Source: Clostridia bacterium (lineage in GTDB: Bacteria; Bacillota; Clostridia; Oscillospirales; CAG-272). Taken from it: a DNA stretch of 64,000 nt. This document shows, one piece after another, positions 10,461-18,749 of this stretch. The notes below the pieces were generated by a model, which ran no database searches, was not told the origin of the DNA, and was given only the letters and a program-made list of their open reading frames with translations. Where the stretch lies: NCBI GenBank assembly GCA_017398595.1, contig JAFQFR010000056.1:140948-204947 (forward strand), read 5' to 3'. Position 1 is the stretch's first letter. Each line of letters opens with the position of its first letter. A program made the translations under genes and the position numbers.

Positions 10461-12225
10461 CTATATCACCTGAAAATCCGGCGTTTTCTTTATATTGCTT
10501 TGCAAGGTCTATGATCTGCTCTTTCACATCGGCGTCTACCTTGGCATTGAGCTTGACAAGTGCATGCAACTCGGGTGCCGTCCGCTCGATATGTGCCAAA
10601 AATCCGCGTCTGAAAGCGTCGATCCGCTCAAACGGAATGTCCTGCAGTACGCGGCCGAGTGCCACGACCAAAAGCACCGTCTGTTCAAACTGCGACAGCG
10701 GTTCATACCGCGACTGGCGCAGCAGGTACATCAGTCCCTTACCGTAGGTCAGCTTGTTTTGCGTGTTCTCATCGAGATCACTCGAGAACTGCGTGAACAC
10801 TTCCATTTCGCGGTACTGCGAAAGGTCGAGACGCAGCGTGCCGACCGCGGATTTGAGCGCCTTGGTCTGTGCCGCGGAACCGACACGGGATACCGAAAGT
10901 CCGACATTGACCGCGGGGCGCTGTCCCGAGAAGAACAGGCCGCTCTCGAGGAAGATCTGGCCGTCGGTGATCGAAATAATGTTGGTCGGGATGTACGCCG
11001 AAACGTCACCCGCCTGCGTTTCTACAATGGGCAGTGCCGTCATGCTGCCGCCGCCGCGCGCGTCCGAAAGGTGTGCTGCGCGCTCGAGCAGTCTGGAATG
11101 CAGATAGAATACGTCACCCGGGTATGCCTCACGTCCGGGGGAACGCTCGAGCAGCAGGCTGAGCGCACGGTATGCCACGGCGTGCTTGGAAAGGTCGTCG
11201 TATACGATCAGTACGTCTCTGCCCTTTTCCATGAAATATTCACCCAGTGCGCAGCCCGCATAGGGAGCAATGTACTGCAGCGAAGCCGAATCACTGGCAC
11301 CCGCGGTAACAACGATGGTGTAGTCCATCGCGCCGCGCATGGTGAGGTTCTCGACAAGCTGCGAAACCGAGCTTGCCTTTTGTCCGATCGCCACATAAAT
11401 ACAGATGACGTTCTTACCCTTCTGGTTGAGGATGGCGTCCACCGCGATGGCGGTCTTACCCGTCTGACGGTCGCCGATGATCAGCTCACGCTGTCCCTTA
11501 CCGATCGGGAACATGGAGTCGATGGTCAGAATACCCGTCTCCATCGGTTCATTGACGCTCTGACGGTCGATGATGCTCGGCGCGGGATTTTCGATCGGGC
11601 GGTATTCGGTAAACGGAATCGCGCCTCTGCCGTCGATGGCGTTGCCGAGCGCGTCGATGACTCTGCCGACGAATGCGTCGCCCACGGGCATGCCCGCGGT
11701 CTTGCCCGTGCGCTTGACCTCGCTGCCCTGTACGACGAGCTCACTGTCGCCGAACAGAATGCAACCGATCTTGTCGCGGTCGAGCTGCTGTACCATGCCG
11801 CGTATACCCGAGTCAAAGAGCAGGATCTCGCCGTAAGTCGCATGCTCCAGTCCCGCAACGGTGGCAATGCCGTCACCTACGGTGAGCACCTCGCCGATCT
11901 CCTCGGCAAGGATCTGCGGCGTCCAGCTCTGCACGCTGTCGCGCAGAAGCGGAATGATCGAGCTGTCGCTTGTGTGGCGCATTTCGCGTATATGCGCTTC
12001 AAACTGCGAAAGCAGTCCTTTTTCGGTCCAGTCATAGATGTGCGCACCGACTTCCAGGCGGAAGCCTTTGCCCAACGTCTCATCCTTGACCCACACAAAT
12101 GCGGTATCCTCGCCGTACTTGCCTCTTACGAAAGCGACAAATCTGTCCAGGTATTCTTTTTTCGGAGCGGTGGCACTGAAAAGCTTAGCTGTGCGTTTTT
12201 CCGAATTATTTGTCATTTTGCGCAT
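10453..12225 (-). CDS. atpA: ATP synthase fusion: delta C-terminal domain joined to alpha subunit
   Basis: 590 aa, about 85 longer than a normal alpha. Residues about 15-83 match the C-terminal domain of the delta subunit (OSCP), including GFRLEVGAHIYDWTEKGLL, the equivalent of the GxxxxxGdxxxDgSvrgrL signature. Residues about 105-590 are alpha: Walker A GDRQTGKT (251-258), DDLSKHAVAYR, PGREAYPGDVFYLHSRLLERAA and SVSRVG. The six-helix N-terminal domain of delta is absent and there is no room for it, because the gene overlaps atpF. An in-frame ATG at 12216 is an alternative start and would still include the delta part. See findings. Confidence 0.9.
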   Translation of the reverse strand: MRKMTNNSEKRTAKLFSATAPKKEYLDRFVAFVRGKYGEDTAFVWVKDETLGKGFRLEVGAHIYDWTEKGLLSQFEAHIREMRHTSDSSIIPLLRDSVQSWTPQILAEEIGEVLTVGDGIATVAGLEHATYGEILLFDSGIRGMVQQLDRDKIGCILFGDSELVVQGSEVKRTGKTAGMPVGDAFVGRVIDALGNAIDGRGAIPFTEYRPIENPAPSIIDRQSVNEPMETGILTIDSMFPIGKGQRELIIGDRQTGKTAIAVDAILNQKGKNVICIYVAIGQKASSVSQLVENLTMRGAMDYTIVVTAGASDSASLQYIAPYAGCALGEYFMEKGRDVLIVYDDLSKHAVAYRALSLLLERSPGREAYPGDVFYLHSRLLERAAHLSDARGGGSMTALPIVETQAGDVSAYIPTNIISITDGQIFLESGLFFSGQRPAVNVGLSVSRVGSAAQTKALKSAVGTLRLDLSQYREMEVFTQFSSDLDENTQNKLTYGKGLMYLLRQSRYEPLSQFEQTVLLVVALGRVLQDIPFERIDAFRRGFLAHIERTAPELHALVKLNAKVDADVKEQIIDLAKQYKENAGFSGDIDG

Positions 12226-12700
12226 CCCTTTCCGCTATATCGAGAAACTGTCCGAATGCTGCATCGGTGCTTGCATGCACCATTTTTGCCGCCAGCGACT
12301 TCGTCATGTCGATGATGTCGCGGTCCGCGCCGCTGAGGATCGTCTGTCTCTCCTCGTCAGCAGCCTTTTTGGCATCGGCGATGATCTTGTCCGCCTTGTC
12401 ATTTGCCGCCTGCATCTGCAAAGCGGAATATTTATCCAGCTCTTCCTCTGCCTTCACGCGCTTTGCCTTGATCTCGTCCTCGACGTTATCCAGGCGCGCC
12501 TGTGCTTCCTTCTCCAGAGCGGACGCAGACGCGAGCTTTTCATTTGCATCGCTGTCCATCTTGCGGTAGTGTTCGTCTCTCTTTGCCATAAATTTCTTGA
12601 CCGGGCTGTAGAGCAGAAAATACAAGCCGCCCGCAAGGATCACAAAGTTGAACACATGCAGAAGGATCTGCTGCCAATCTATGTTAAGCGGTATTCCCAT
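12206..12700 (-). CDS. atpF: ATP synthase Fo b subunit
   Basis: 164 aa. One N-terminal membrane helix (LLHVFNFVILAGGLYFLLYSPVKKFM), then a long charged helix up to about residue 140, typical of the peripheral stalk b subunit. It ends with a region that normally contacts the delta C-terminal domain, here supplied by the fusion protein. Its stop lies inside the start region of the next gene (11-20 base overlap). Confidence 0.93.
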   Translation of the reverse strand: MGIPLNIDWQQILLHVFNFVILAGGLYFLLYSPVKKFMAKRDEHYRKMDSDANEKLASASALEKEAQARLDNVEDEIKAKRVKAEEELDKYSALQMQAANDKADKIIADAKKAADEERQTILSGADRDIIDMTKSLAAKMVHASTDAAFGQFLDIAERDAQNDK

Positions 12701-12732
12701 GGATTACACCTTCCTTTATGCAAACAGCAAAA

Positions 12733-13104
12733 TTAAAGTACGAAGATGATCAGTACGGCGATGATCAGCGCGTAGATGATCGCGGTCTCGACGAATACAA
12801 GTCCGAGCATCAGCGAAGTACGGATCTTGCCCTCTGCCTCGGGCTGACGGGAAATGCCCTCTACCGACTTTGCAATTGCCATGCCCATGCCGATCGCACC
12901 TGCGGCTGCGGCAAGACCGACAGCAACTGCTGCGGCAAGTGCCTTCATGCCTGCGGAGTTGTCAGCGGCTGCGGCTGCTTCGGTAACGGTAGCGAGTGCT
13001 TCTGCTTCCTCCGCTGCGCCGATTCCGATGGAAAATGCGCCGAGAAGCATGGTAAGTACGAGTGCAAATACAAAATATCTGGTAAGATTCTTTACGGTTT
13101 TCAT
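12733..13104 (-). CDS. atpE: ATP synthase Fo c subunit with N-terminal extension
   Basis: 123 aa, about 40-50 longer than most bacterial c subunits. The core hairpin is residues about 53-123, with the polar loop RQPEAEGK (86-93) and the ion-binding carboxylate E106 (VFVETAIIYAL). The extra N-terminus has a positively charged start, a hydrophobic run (YFVFALVLTMLLGAFSIGIGA) and an acidic, Ala-rich spacer, resembling a cleavable signal peptide. The residue at the position of the Na+-binding Gln32 of Ilyobacter is Met73, though T107 and Y111 partly fit the sodium motif. Ribosome site AAGGAGATAT. Confidence 0.92.
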   Translation of the reverse strand: MKTVKNLTRYFVFALVLTMLLGAFSIGIGAAEEAEALATVTEAAAAADNSAGMKALAAAVAVGLAAAAGAIGMGMAIAKSVEGISRQPEAEGKIRTSLMLGLVFVETAIIYALIIAVLIIFVL

Positions 13105-13125
13105 TTTTTATATCTCCTTAAAATA

Positions 13126-13965
13126 TTAGTTGGCTTTAGCGGCTGCTTTTTTCTTTTTGGGTTTCGGTTCGTGTACCTCGGATACCTCACCGTAGAACAG
13201 CGAGGTCAGCATGGTCAACACGTAGGTTTGGATCAAAGCATGCAGCAGTGTAAACAGTACGGCAACGACAACGGGCAAAACGAAACTGAGGCTTGTGTAA
13301 TAGTAAACAAGCTCGGTGACGAGCAGACCGCTGAGCAGTGCGCCGAACAGACGGAAGCTCATGGATATGGGCAGCGAGAAATCCTTCAGCGTCTGTCCCA
13401 CGCCCTTGAGGCCGTTTCCGGCGATGCCGCCCGACAGGATGATGATGTATGACATGCATCCGAGCGCGATCGCGGCGTTAATATCCGAGAGCGGCGCGGG
13501 CAGTGCCATCGGGAATCCGTGCGTGGTCATTGCCTGCAGACCAAACAGCTCAAAGATCGTGCCGACGAAGATGTACACGCCTGCGGCGAAAATATACGCG
13601 CCGAGGAATCCGTTGCGGTGCGGGCTGTTGGACTTTGCCAGTCCGTCAAAGAACTGCACAAGCTGCTCCAGCAAAAGCTGGAACTTTCCCGGAATGAGCT
13701 TAAATTTCGGGATGACGAAGATCCGCACGATCAGCGCAAAGAGGAGCAGTATTCCCGTGACGGTAAACGCCGAGATCACCGCGGGGTTTACTTCCATGAT
13801 GCCAAACAGGCTGATCTTATTGCTTTCATGCAAAACCGCATCTCGCATGATCTCTCGGATGGATTCGTGGCTTTCCAGTCCATTCGTCAAGAGCACGCCT
13901 ATGAGCGATGCGAAAACAAGACCCAGCCATACGGCAAGAGAAATGATTTTCCTTTTCTTACTCAT
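13126..13965 (-). CDS. atpB: ATP synthase Fo a subunit
   Basis: 279 aa from the ATG at 13965 (AAGGAATAAT just before); the frame is open 12 codons further without a ribosome site. Five to six membrane segments. The essential arginine lies in SMSFRLFGALLSG, matching the LRLFGN block of the family. It has a Lys/Ala-rich cytoplasmic tail (PKPKKKKAAAKAN). First gene of the atp operon; no atpI is seen in front of it. Confidence 0.94.
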   Translation of the reverse strand: MSKKRKIISLAVWLGLVFASLIGVLLTNGLESHESIREIMRDAVLHESNKISLFGIMEVNPAVISAFTVTGILLLFALIVRIFVIPKFKLIPGKFQLLLEQLVQFFDGLAKSNSPHRNGFLGAYIFAAGVYIFVGTIFELFGLQAMTTHGFPMALPAPLSDINAAIALGCMSYIIILSGGIAGNGLKGVGQTLKDFSLPISMSFRLFGALLSGLLVTELVYYYTSLSFVLPVVVAVLFTLLHALIQTYVLTMLTSLFYGEVSEVHEPKPKKKKAAAKAN

Positions 13966-14040
13966 ATTATTCCTTCTTACTGTTGAAAGTTTAAAGGACA
14001 AAAGTGTACGGTTAGAACACCTTTGCCCTCTTGCTAATAC

Positions 14041-14068
14041 ATTATAGCACTATTTTGGTTTTTGTCAA
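14041..14068 (-). promoter_or_regulatory. Promoter of the atp operon
   Basis: On the minus strand TTGACA (14063-14068), 16-base spacer, TATAAT (14041-14046), with an extended -10 TG at the right place. The leader to atpB is about 70 bases. Confidence 0.8.
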
Positions 14069-14088
14069 TAACAAATTTGCAAATATTG

Positions 14089-15150
14089 TTATCTCGAAAT
14101 CTCGTATGCGAGATCGTAGAGCTTTTTGAAAGCGTCGAATTTCTGCTTGCAGAAATCACGCATGTTAGCAACGGTTTCGGGTGCAAATTTTTCAAGATCG
14201 CCGTCTTTCAGCTTGTCTTTGTACATGCGGTCCAGGATGAGTGCCTCACCGATGTCCATGGAAACGATCTCGCCCTTGCGCTCGCAGATGACCAGATTGC
14301 TCATGCCCTCCAGCAGTCTCTCTACCGCATACGCACCGACGCGGGAGCCGAGCATTCTGTCGCGCAGCGTGGGGGAACCGCCTCTGACAACGTGTGCGAA
14401 ACGTGCAAAGCGCGTCTCGATACCGGTCTTTTCCTCGACGGTCTTGGTGAGCTGCTCTGCATAGCCGGGAACGCCCTCCGAAACGACGATGATGAAGTTT
14501 CTCTTGCCCTTCTCACGGGAAATTCTCAGATCCTCGAGCACTGCCGCTTCGTCAAAGGGGATCTCCTTGATGGCAACGGCGCTTGCACCGACTGCAATTG
14601 CGGTCTCCAGCGCGATGTCGCCCGCATCACGGCCCATAACCTCGACGACGTTACATCTTGCATGCGATTCGCAGGTGTCGCGCAGACGGTCTACCATCTC
14701 GATGGTGGTGTTGACAGCCGTATCAAAGCCGATGGAGTAGTCGGTGGAGGTAATATCGTTGTCGATCGTGCCGGGCAGAGCAACGCAGGGGATGCCGTGC
14801 TCGGTCAGGTCGGTCGCGCCGCGGAAAGTACCGTCACCGCCGATGGCAACGATGCCGTCAATGCCGAAGCGGCGGCAGTTTGCGATCGCCTCGCGCATAC
14901 CCTCTTCGGTCTTGAACTCGGGGCAGCGGTCGGAATACAGCACGGTTCCGCCATGGTTGATGATATTGGAAACCGAACGCATATCGAGCAGCTTGATGTC
15001 GCCCTCGATCAGTCCGCGGTAGCCGCGGTAAATGCCCATACATTCTACCCCGCGGGAAATTGCCGTACGAACGACGCTTCGGATCGCTGCGTTCATACCG
15101 GGCGCATCGCCGCCCGAGGTCAGAATACCGATTCTCTTAAATTCTTTCAT
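14089..15150 (-). CDS. pfkA: ATP-dependent 6-phosphofructokinase
   Basis: 353 aa from the ATG at 15150, with AAGGAAGAG before it; a GTG two codons earlier is less likely. It phosphorylates fructose 6-phosphate in glycolysis. Motifs: GILTSGGDAPGMN (nucleotide), GGDGTFRGA, and PGTIDNDI with the catalytic Asp. Gly in GGDG and Gly in PGTIDND mark the ATP-using rather than the PPi-using type. About 30 residues longer than E. coli PfkA, at the C-terminus. It is separated from atpB by the atp promoter. Confidence 0.95.
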   Translation of the reverse strand: MKEFKRIGILTSGGDAPGMNAAIRSVVRTAISRGVECMGIYRGYRGLIEGDIKLLDMRSVSNIINHGGTVLYSDRCPEFKTEEGMREAIANCRRFGIDGIVAIGGDGTFRGATDLTEHGIPCVALPGTIDNDITSTDYSIGFDTAVNTTIEMVDRLRDTCESHARCNVVEVMGRDAGDIALETAIAVGASAVAIKEIPFDEAAVLEDLRISREKGKRNFIIVVSEGVPGYAEQLTKTVEEKTGIETRFARFAHVVRGGSPTLRDRMLGSRVGAYAVERLLEGMSNLVICERKGEIVSMDIGEALILDRMYKDKLKDGDLEKFAPETVANMRDFCKQKFDAFKKLYDLAYEISR

Positions 15151-15168
15151 AGCCACACTCTTCCTTTC

Positions 15169-15220
15169 TGTATAGCTGCAAATTATTTTTTGATCTGTAT
15201 AGCCGCAAATTATTTTTGAT
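15169..15220. repeat. Two tandem near-identical 25-27 base units
   Basis: TGTATAGCTGCAAATTATTTTTTGATC (15169-15195) and the same with two changes at 15196-15220. The second unit overlaps the last codons of the cinA-like gene, so the duplication reaches into its coding end. Confidence 0.7.
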
Positions 15221-15698
15221 TTAATTCTTCCATTGCCGCCGCAAGCATCTCGTATACCGCACGCTCGCGGATCGCGGTGCGGTCACCCGCATCGCCGAGC
15301 GAAAGATCCAGCACGCGGCTTCCGCGTGCGCTGTCGATGCCGATATAGATCGTGCCAACAGGCTTTTCGGCGCTGCCGCCGCCGGGACCGGCAAGCCCCG
15401 TCACGCTGACGGCAATATCGGTTCCGATCGCCGCGCGCGCGCCCTTTGCCATCTGCAAAGCGCACTCTTCGCTGACCGCACCGACCGTGTCGAGCACCGT
15501 CTGCGAAACGCCGAGCAGCTTTTGCTTGACCGAGCTGTCATAGGAAACGATGCCGCCGTAGAAGATCTCGGACGCTCCCGCGACCGCCACGACTGCCGCT
15601 GCCGCAAGTCCGCCCGTGCAGGACTCCGCAAAGCAAAGTGTCTGTTTTTTCGCTTTAAACGCCTCTACCAGCGCTTTGGCAAGCGCAAACGCATCCAT
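15210..15698 (-). CDS. CinA C-terminal domain protein (nicotinamide-nucleotide amidase)
   Basis: 162 aa from the ATG at 15698, just after the glyA stop. Only the C-terminal CinA domain is present: TLCFAESCTGGLAAAAV at the start, then FYGGIVSYDSSVKQKLLGV and VTGLAGPGGGSAEKPVGTIYIG. Such proteins (PncC type) hydrolyse nicotinamide mononucleotide to nicotinate mononucleotide and ammonia in pyridine nucleotide recycling. It is translationally close to glyA in the same operon. The last codons lie within a small tandem duplication. Confidence 0.88.
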   Translation of the reverse strand: MDAFALAKALVEAFKAKKQTLCFAESCTGGLAAAAVVAVAGASEIFYGGIVSYDSSVKQKLLGVSQTVLDTVGAVSEECALQMAKGARAAIGTDIAVSVTGLAGPGGGSAEKPVGTIYIGIDSARGSRVLDLSLGDAGDRTAIRERAVYEMLAAAMEELNQK

Positions 15699-15699
15699 C

Positions 15700-16944
15700 T
15701 CAGTCAAACAGCGGGAACTTCTCGCAGAGCTTTGCAACCTCGGCGCGAATGTAGTCCGCCTGTGCCTCGTAATCCTTTGCACACAGACCGATCAGGTGAC
15801 CGATGACCTTCATCTCCTCGGTACCCATGCCGCGGCTGGTCACTGCGGGCGTACCGATGCGGACGCCGCTGGTGACGAACGGCTTTTCGGGGTCGTTCGG
15901 GATCGCGTTCTTGTTCGCGGTGATGTGTACGCTGTCAAGTCTTGCTTCGAGCTCCTTGCCCGTGATGCCCATGCTGCGCAGGTCGAGCAGCATGAGGTGG
16001 TTGTCGGTACCGCCCGAAACGAGGTCAAAGCCCTCGGCAACCAGTGTCTCGGCAAGCACTGCCGCGTTGTCCACGATCTGCTGCTGATATGCCTTGAACT
16101 CGGGCTTCAGCGCCTCGCCGAAGCAAACTGCCTTTGCGGCGATGATGTGCATGAGCGGACCGCCCTGCGTACCGGGGAAGATTGCCTTGTCGATTGCCTT
16201 GCCGAGCTCCTCGCGGCAGAGGATCATACCGCCGCGCGGACCGCGCAGCGTCTTATGTGTCGTGGTGGTCACGATGTCGGCATACGGCACGGGCGAGGGA
16301 TGCAGACCCGCTGCGACCAGACCCGCGATGTGCGCCATATCGACCATAAAGAGCGCGCCGACTTCGTGCGCGACCTTTGCCATTCTCTCAAAATCAATGA
16401 TGCGGGGATATGCCGACGCACCTGCGACGATCAGCTTCGGCTTGTTTTCCTTCGCCAGTCTCTCAAACTCGTCGTAGTCGATGCGACCGGTCTCGGCATC
16501 TACACCATAAGGCACAAAATTGTAGCTCTTACCCGAGTAGTTGACCGGGCTGCCGTGCGTAAGGTGACCGCCGTGTGCAAGGTTCATGCCCATGACGGTG
16601 TCGCCGTGCTCAAGCAGTGCGAAATACACGGCGGTATTCGCCTGTGCACCGCTGTGCGGCTGTACATTGACATGCTCTGCACCGAACAGCTTCTTTGCGC
16701 GCTCGATGGCGAGGTTCTCCGCAACGTCCACGCACTGACATCCGCCGTAGTAGCGATGCGCGGGATAGCCCTCTGCGTATTTATTGGTCAGGATCGAGCC
16801 TGCTGCCAGCAGGACCGCGTCGGACACGACGTTCTCGGACGCGATCAGCTCGATGCCGTTCTTCTGTCTTTCATATTCTCGGCGGATCGCTTCGCCGACC
16901 TCTTTATCATACCCGATAATCTTTTCAATGCTCTCTTTGATCAA
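15700..16944 (-). CDS. glyA: Serine hydroxymethyltransferase
   Basis: 414 aa, normal length. It converts serine and tetrahydrofolate to glycine and methylene-tetrahydrofolate. The PLP-binding lysine lies in [13 protein letters not shown]. Other family blocks are [22 protein letters not shown] and [20 protein letters not shown]. The start is TTG at 16944, with GGAGG eight bases upstream. It is probably transcribed from 16987-17015 together with the cinA-like gene. Confidence 0.96.
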   Translation of the reverse strand: MIKESIEKIIGYDKEVGEAIRREYERQKNGIELIASENVVSDAVLLAAGSILTNKYAEGYPAHRYYGGCQCVDVAENLAIERAKKLFGAEHVNVQPHSGAQANTAVYFALLEHGDTVMGMNLAHGGHLTHGSPVNYSGKSYNFVPYGVDAETGRIDYDEFERLAKENKPKLIVAGASAYPRIIDFERMAKVAHEVGALFMVDMAHIAGLVAAGLHPSPVPYADIVTTTTHKTLRGPRGGMILCREELGKAIDKAIFPGTQGGPLMHIIAAKAVCFGEALKPEFKAYQQQIVDNAAVLAETLVAEGFDLVSGGTDNHLMLLDLRSMGITGKELEARLDSVHITANKNAIPNDPEKPFVTSGVRIGTPAVTSRGMGTEEMKVIGHLIGLCAKDYEAQADYIRAEVAKLCEKFPLFD

Positions 16945-16986
16945 AACGAAATCCTCCGCTTTTGCCTTAGAATTTTAATCTTAGAT

Positions 16987-17015
16987 ATTATACACTAAAA
17001 CTTTTCGATTTACAA
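16987..17015 (-). promoter_or_regulatory. Promoter of glyA
   Basis: On the minus strand TTGTAA (17010-17015), 17-base spacer, TATAAT (16987-16992), about 40 bases before the TTG start. Confidence 0.7.
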
Positions 17016-17117
17016 GAGCAGTGTGGAATTTTGTAAAAATTTTAACAAAATATGTACTTCCGTGCCTTCTATATTTGTTTTCCTGTAAAAAGTACCTAAG
17101 TAATGATGGTTTTTTTA

Positions 17118-17147
17118 TTGACAGCCGCTAAAAAAATGTGGTATACT
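17118..17147 (+). promoter_or_regulatory. Promoter of the MinD-like gene
   Basis: TTGACA (17118-17123), 18-base spacer, TATACT (17142-17147), divergent from the glyA promoter. Confidence 0.75.
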
Positions 17148-17196
17148 GTCTCTGTAGTATGTAATTATTTTGAACGTTTGTCGGAGGTGACGCACC

Positions 17197-17976
17197 TTGA
17201 GCAGAATACTCGTAACTTCCTGTAAAGGCGGCGTCGGAAAATCCACGGTCAGCATCGGCGTTGCCACGGCACTTGCCGCTATGGGAAAGCGCACGCTGCT
17301 CATCGACTTTGACCTCGGCAACCGTTCGCTGGACCTCATGCTCGGCATGCAGGACGATCTGATCTACGACATCTGCGACCTGACCGGCGGCCGTGCCGAC
17401 TGCGCATCGGTCGTCCACCTGCATCCAAACCATCTGAACCTTGCCTTTATCGGTGCGCCCTTCCGCTATGAGGGAGACGCCACCGAAGAGAGCTTCGCTT
17501 CGGCGCTCGATAAATTGGAGGAAACGCTGGGATTTGACTTTATCCTCGTGGATACCTCGGGCGGCGCACACGAATCGGTTGCGATCTCCGCACCCGCATG
17601 CGACACCGCACTGATCGTCTCCTCGCAGACGCCGACGGCGATCCGCGCCGCGGAAAAGAGCGGCATCCTCCTCGATGAGAAAAAAGTGGACGAGCAGTAC
17701 CTCATTATCAACGGCTTTGATACGCAAAAAGAAAACCTTGCAAAGCGCACGGGCATTATTGAAATGATCGACCGTACGCGTACTCCCCTGCTCGGTATCA
17801 TCCCCATGGACGCGCGTCTCTCGCTGCTCAGTGAACAGGGAAAAAGCGTGTTCGACGGCGGAAAAAGCAACTGCCGCACCGCATTTACCAACATTGCAAA
17901 GCGCCTTTGCGGCGAGCATGTCCCGCTGATGAAAGGCTTCTCGGGGATCAAGCGAGATACATTCTTGTTCCGATAA
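17197..17976 (+). CDS. MinD/ParA-family ATPase
   Basis: 259 aa, TTG start with CGGAGGTGA nine bases ahead. Deviant Walker A KGGVGKST at residues 10-17, and LLIDFDLGNRSLDLMLGM, very like MinD's LVDxDxGLRNLD block; the switch region is FILVDTSGG. In MinD proteins this ATPase sits at the membrane and positions the division site. No clear amphipathic membrane-targeting helix is seen at the end (...GFSGIKRDTFLFR), and minC and minE are not adjacent. It could be a general ParA-like cargo-positioning protein. It is followed after 44 bases by the mgsA-like gene. Confidence 0.82.
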   Translation: MSRILVTSCKGGVGKSTVSIGVATALAAMGKRTLLIDFDLGNRSLDLMLGMQDDLIYDICDLTGGRADCASVVHLHPNHLNLAFIGAPFRYEGDATEESFASALDKLEETLGFDFILVDTSGGAHESVAISAPACDTALIVSSQTPTAIRAAEKSGILLDEKKVDEQYLIINGFDTQKENLAKRTGIIEMIDRTRTPLLGIIPMDARLSLLSEQGKSVFDGGKSNCRTAFTNIAKRLCGEHVPLMKGFSGIKRDTFLFR

Positions 17977-18020
17977 TTACACTGTCAATATCAATCTATA
18001 TAGTAAAGGATGGGAGAACA

Positions 18021-18455
18021 ATGGATATAGCGATCATCGCAAGCGACACCAAAAAAGAGCTGATGACCCAGTTTTGTATTGCCTACTGCGGCATTCTGTC
18101 CAAGCATAATCTCTGCGCAACGCAGACGACCGGTAAATACATTTCCGAAGCCACCGGACTTGCGATCGAAAAGTTGCTCCCCGGTGAGACCGGCGGCGAG
18201 CAGCAGATTGCATCCCGCGTTGCCTACGACGAAATAGACGTTCTGCTCTACTTCCGCGACACCGTGCCGAAGGCAGAATACGACGAGGGCGAGCATCAGC
18301 TCCTGCGTCTGTGTGATGTGCACAATGTGCCCGTTGCCACCAATATTGCCACCGCCGAGGTGCTGATCTGTGCCCTCGACCGCGGCGATCTCAACTGGCG
18401 CGAGTTCGTCAACCCGCGCTCGGAGTACAACCGCCGCAAAAAGGCGCAGCTGTAA
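18021..18455 (+). CDS. Methylglyoxal-synthase-fold protein with altered active site
   Basis: 144 aa from the ATG at 18021 (GGATGGGAGAACA before it). The overall match to MgsA is clear: TTGKYISEATG, then IDVLLYFRD (D80) and LLRLCDVHNVPVATNIATAE. MgsA turns dihydroxyacetone phosphate into methylglyoxal and phosphate. Positions I remember as catalytic or phosphate-binding differ: the GGDQQ base is GGEQQ (E60), the PHxPD histidine and aspartate are Y87 and G90, the N-terminal AHD is ASD, and TGTTG is TQTTG. It may be a changed-specificity enzyme or a sensor. Probably co-transcribed with the MinD-like gene. Confidence 0.8.
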   Translation: MDIAIIASDTKKELMTQFCIAYCGILSKHNLCATQTTGKYISEATGLAIEKLLPGETGGEQQIASRVAYDEIDVLLYFRDTVPKAEYDEGEHQLLRLCDVHNVPVATNIATAEVLICALDRGDLNWREFVNPRSEYNRRKKAQL

Positions 18456-18478
18456 GCGCAAAAACCGAAAAATTCCGC

Positions 18479-18507
18479 TTGACAAATCCGTCTTTGCGGT
18501 GTATAAC
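18479..18507 (+). promoter_or_regulatory. Promoter of the T-box leader
   Basis: TTGACA (18479-18484), 17-base spacer, TATAAC (18502-18507). A second TATAAC lies 10 bases later. Confidence 0.75.
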
Positions 18508-18514
18508 AGATGTA

Positions 18515-18730
18515 TAACACAGGAAAAGACATGTCCGTTTCTGCAATTACCGCGCAGAGAGAGAGCTCACCGGCTGCAAGGCTCTTCGGGAAAAAGGAAC
18601 GGGTACCACTTCATCCTGCGGTGCAAGTCCGCGACAATTTACGTTTCCCAATGAGTGAAAAACGCGGGTGGAACCGTGCAAAAAAGATTTTTGCACCCCG
18701 ACGGCAAATGCCGTCGGGGATTTTTATTTA
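18515..18730 (+). promoter_or_regulatory. T-box riboswitch, probably threonine-specific
   Basis: Stem I carries an AGAGAGAG motif near 18556. A candidate specifier ACC (Thr) is in GGGTACCAC at 18605-18607. The T-box sequence GGGTGGAACCG is at 18666-18676, complementary to the tRNA acceptor end, and is followed by a strong terminator: CCCCGACGGC (18696-18705), loop AAAT, GCCGTCGGGG (18710-18719), then a T run. Uncharged tRNA would favour the antiterminator and allow transcription of the DUF362 gene and thrS downstream. The Thr assignment rests on the ACC and on thrS. Confidence 0.88.
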
Positions 18731-18749
18731 AAAGTTGCGACATCAAAAA

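Noticed and set aside
10495-12315. 606-codon frame antisense to the ATP synthase fusion gene
   Set aside because: The alpha protein on the minus strand is unmistakable.
12733-13104. Clear sodium-type c ring
   Set aside because: The Gln/Glu of the sodium motif is Met73; only Thr and Tyr match, so ion specificity is left open.
14089-15150. PPi-dependent phosphofructokinase
   Set aside because: GGDG and PGTIDND carry the glycines of the ATP-using type.
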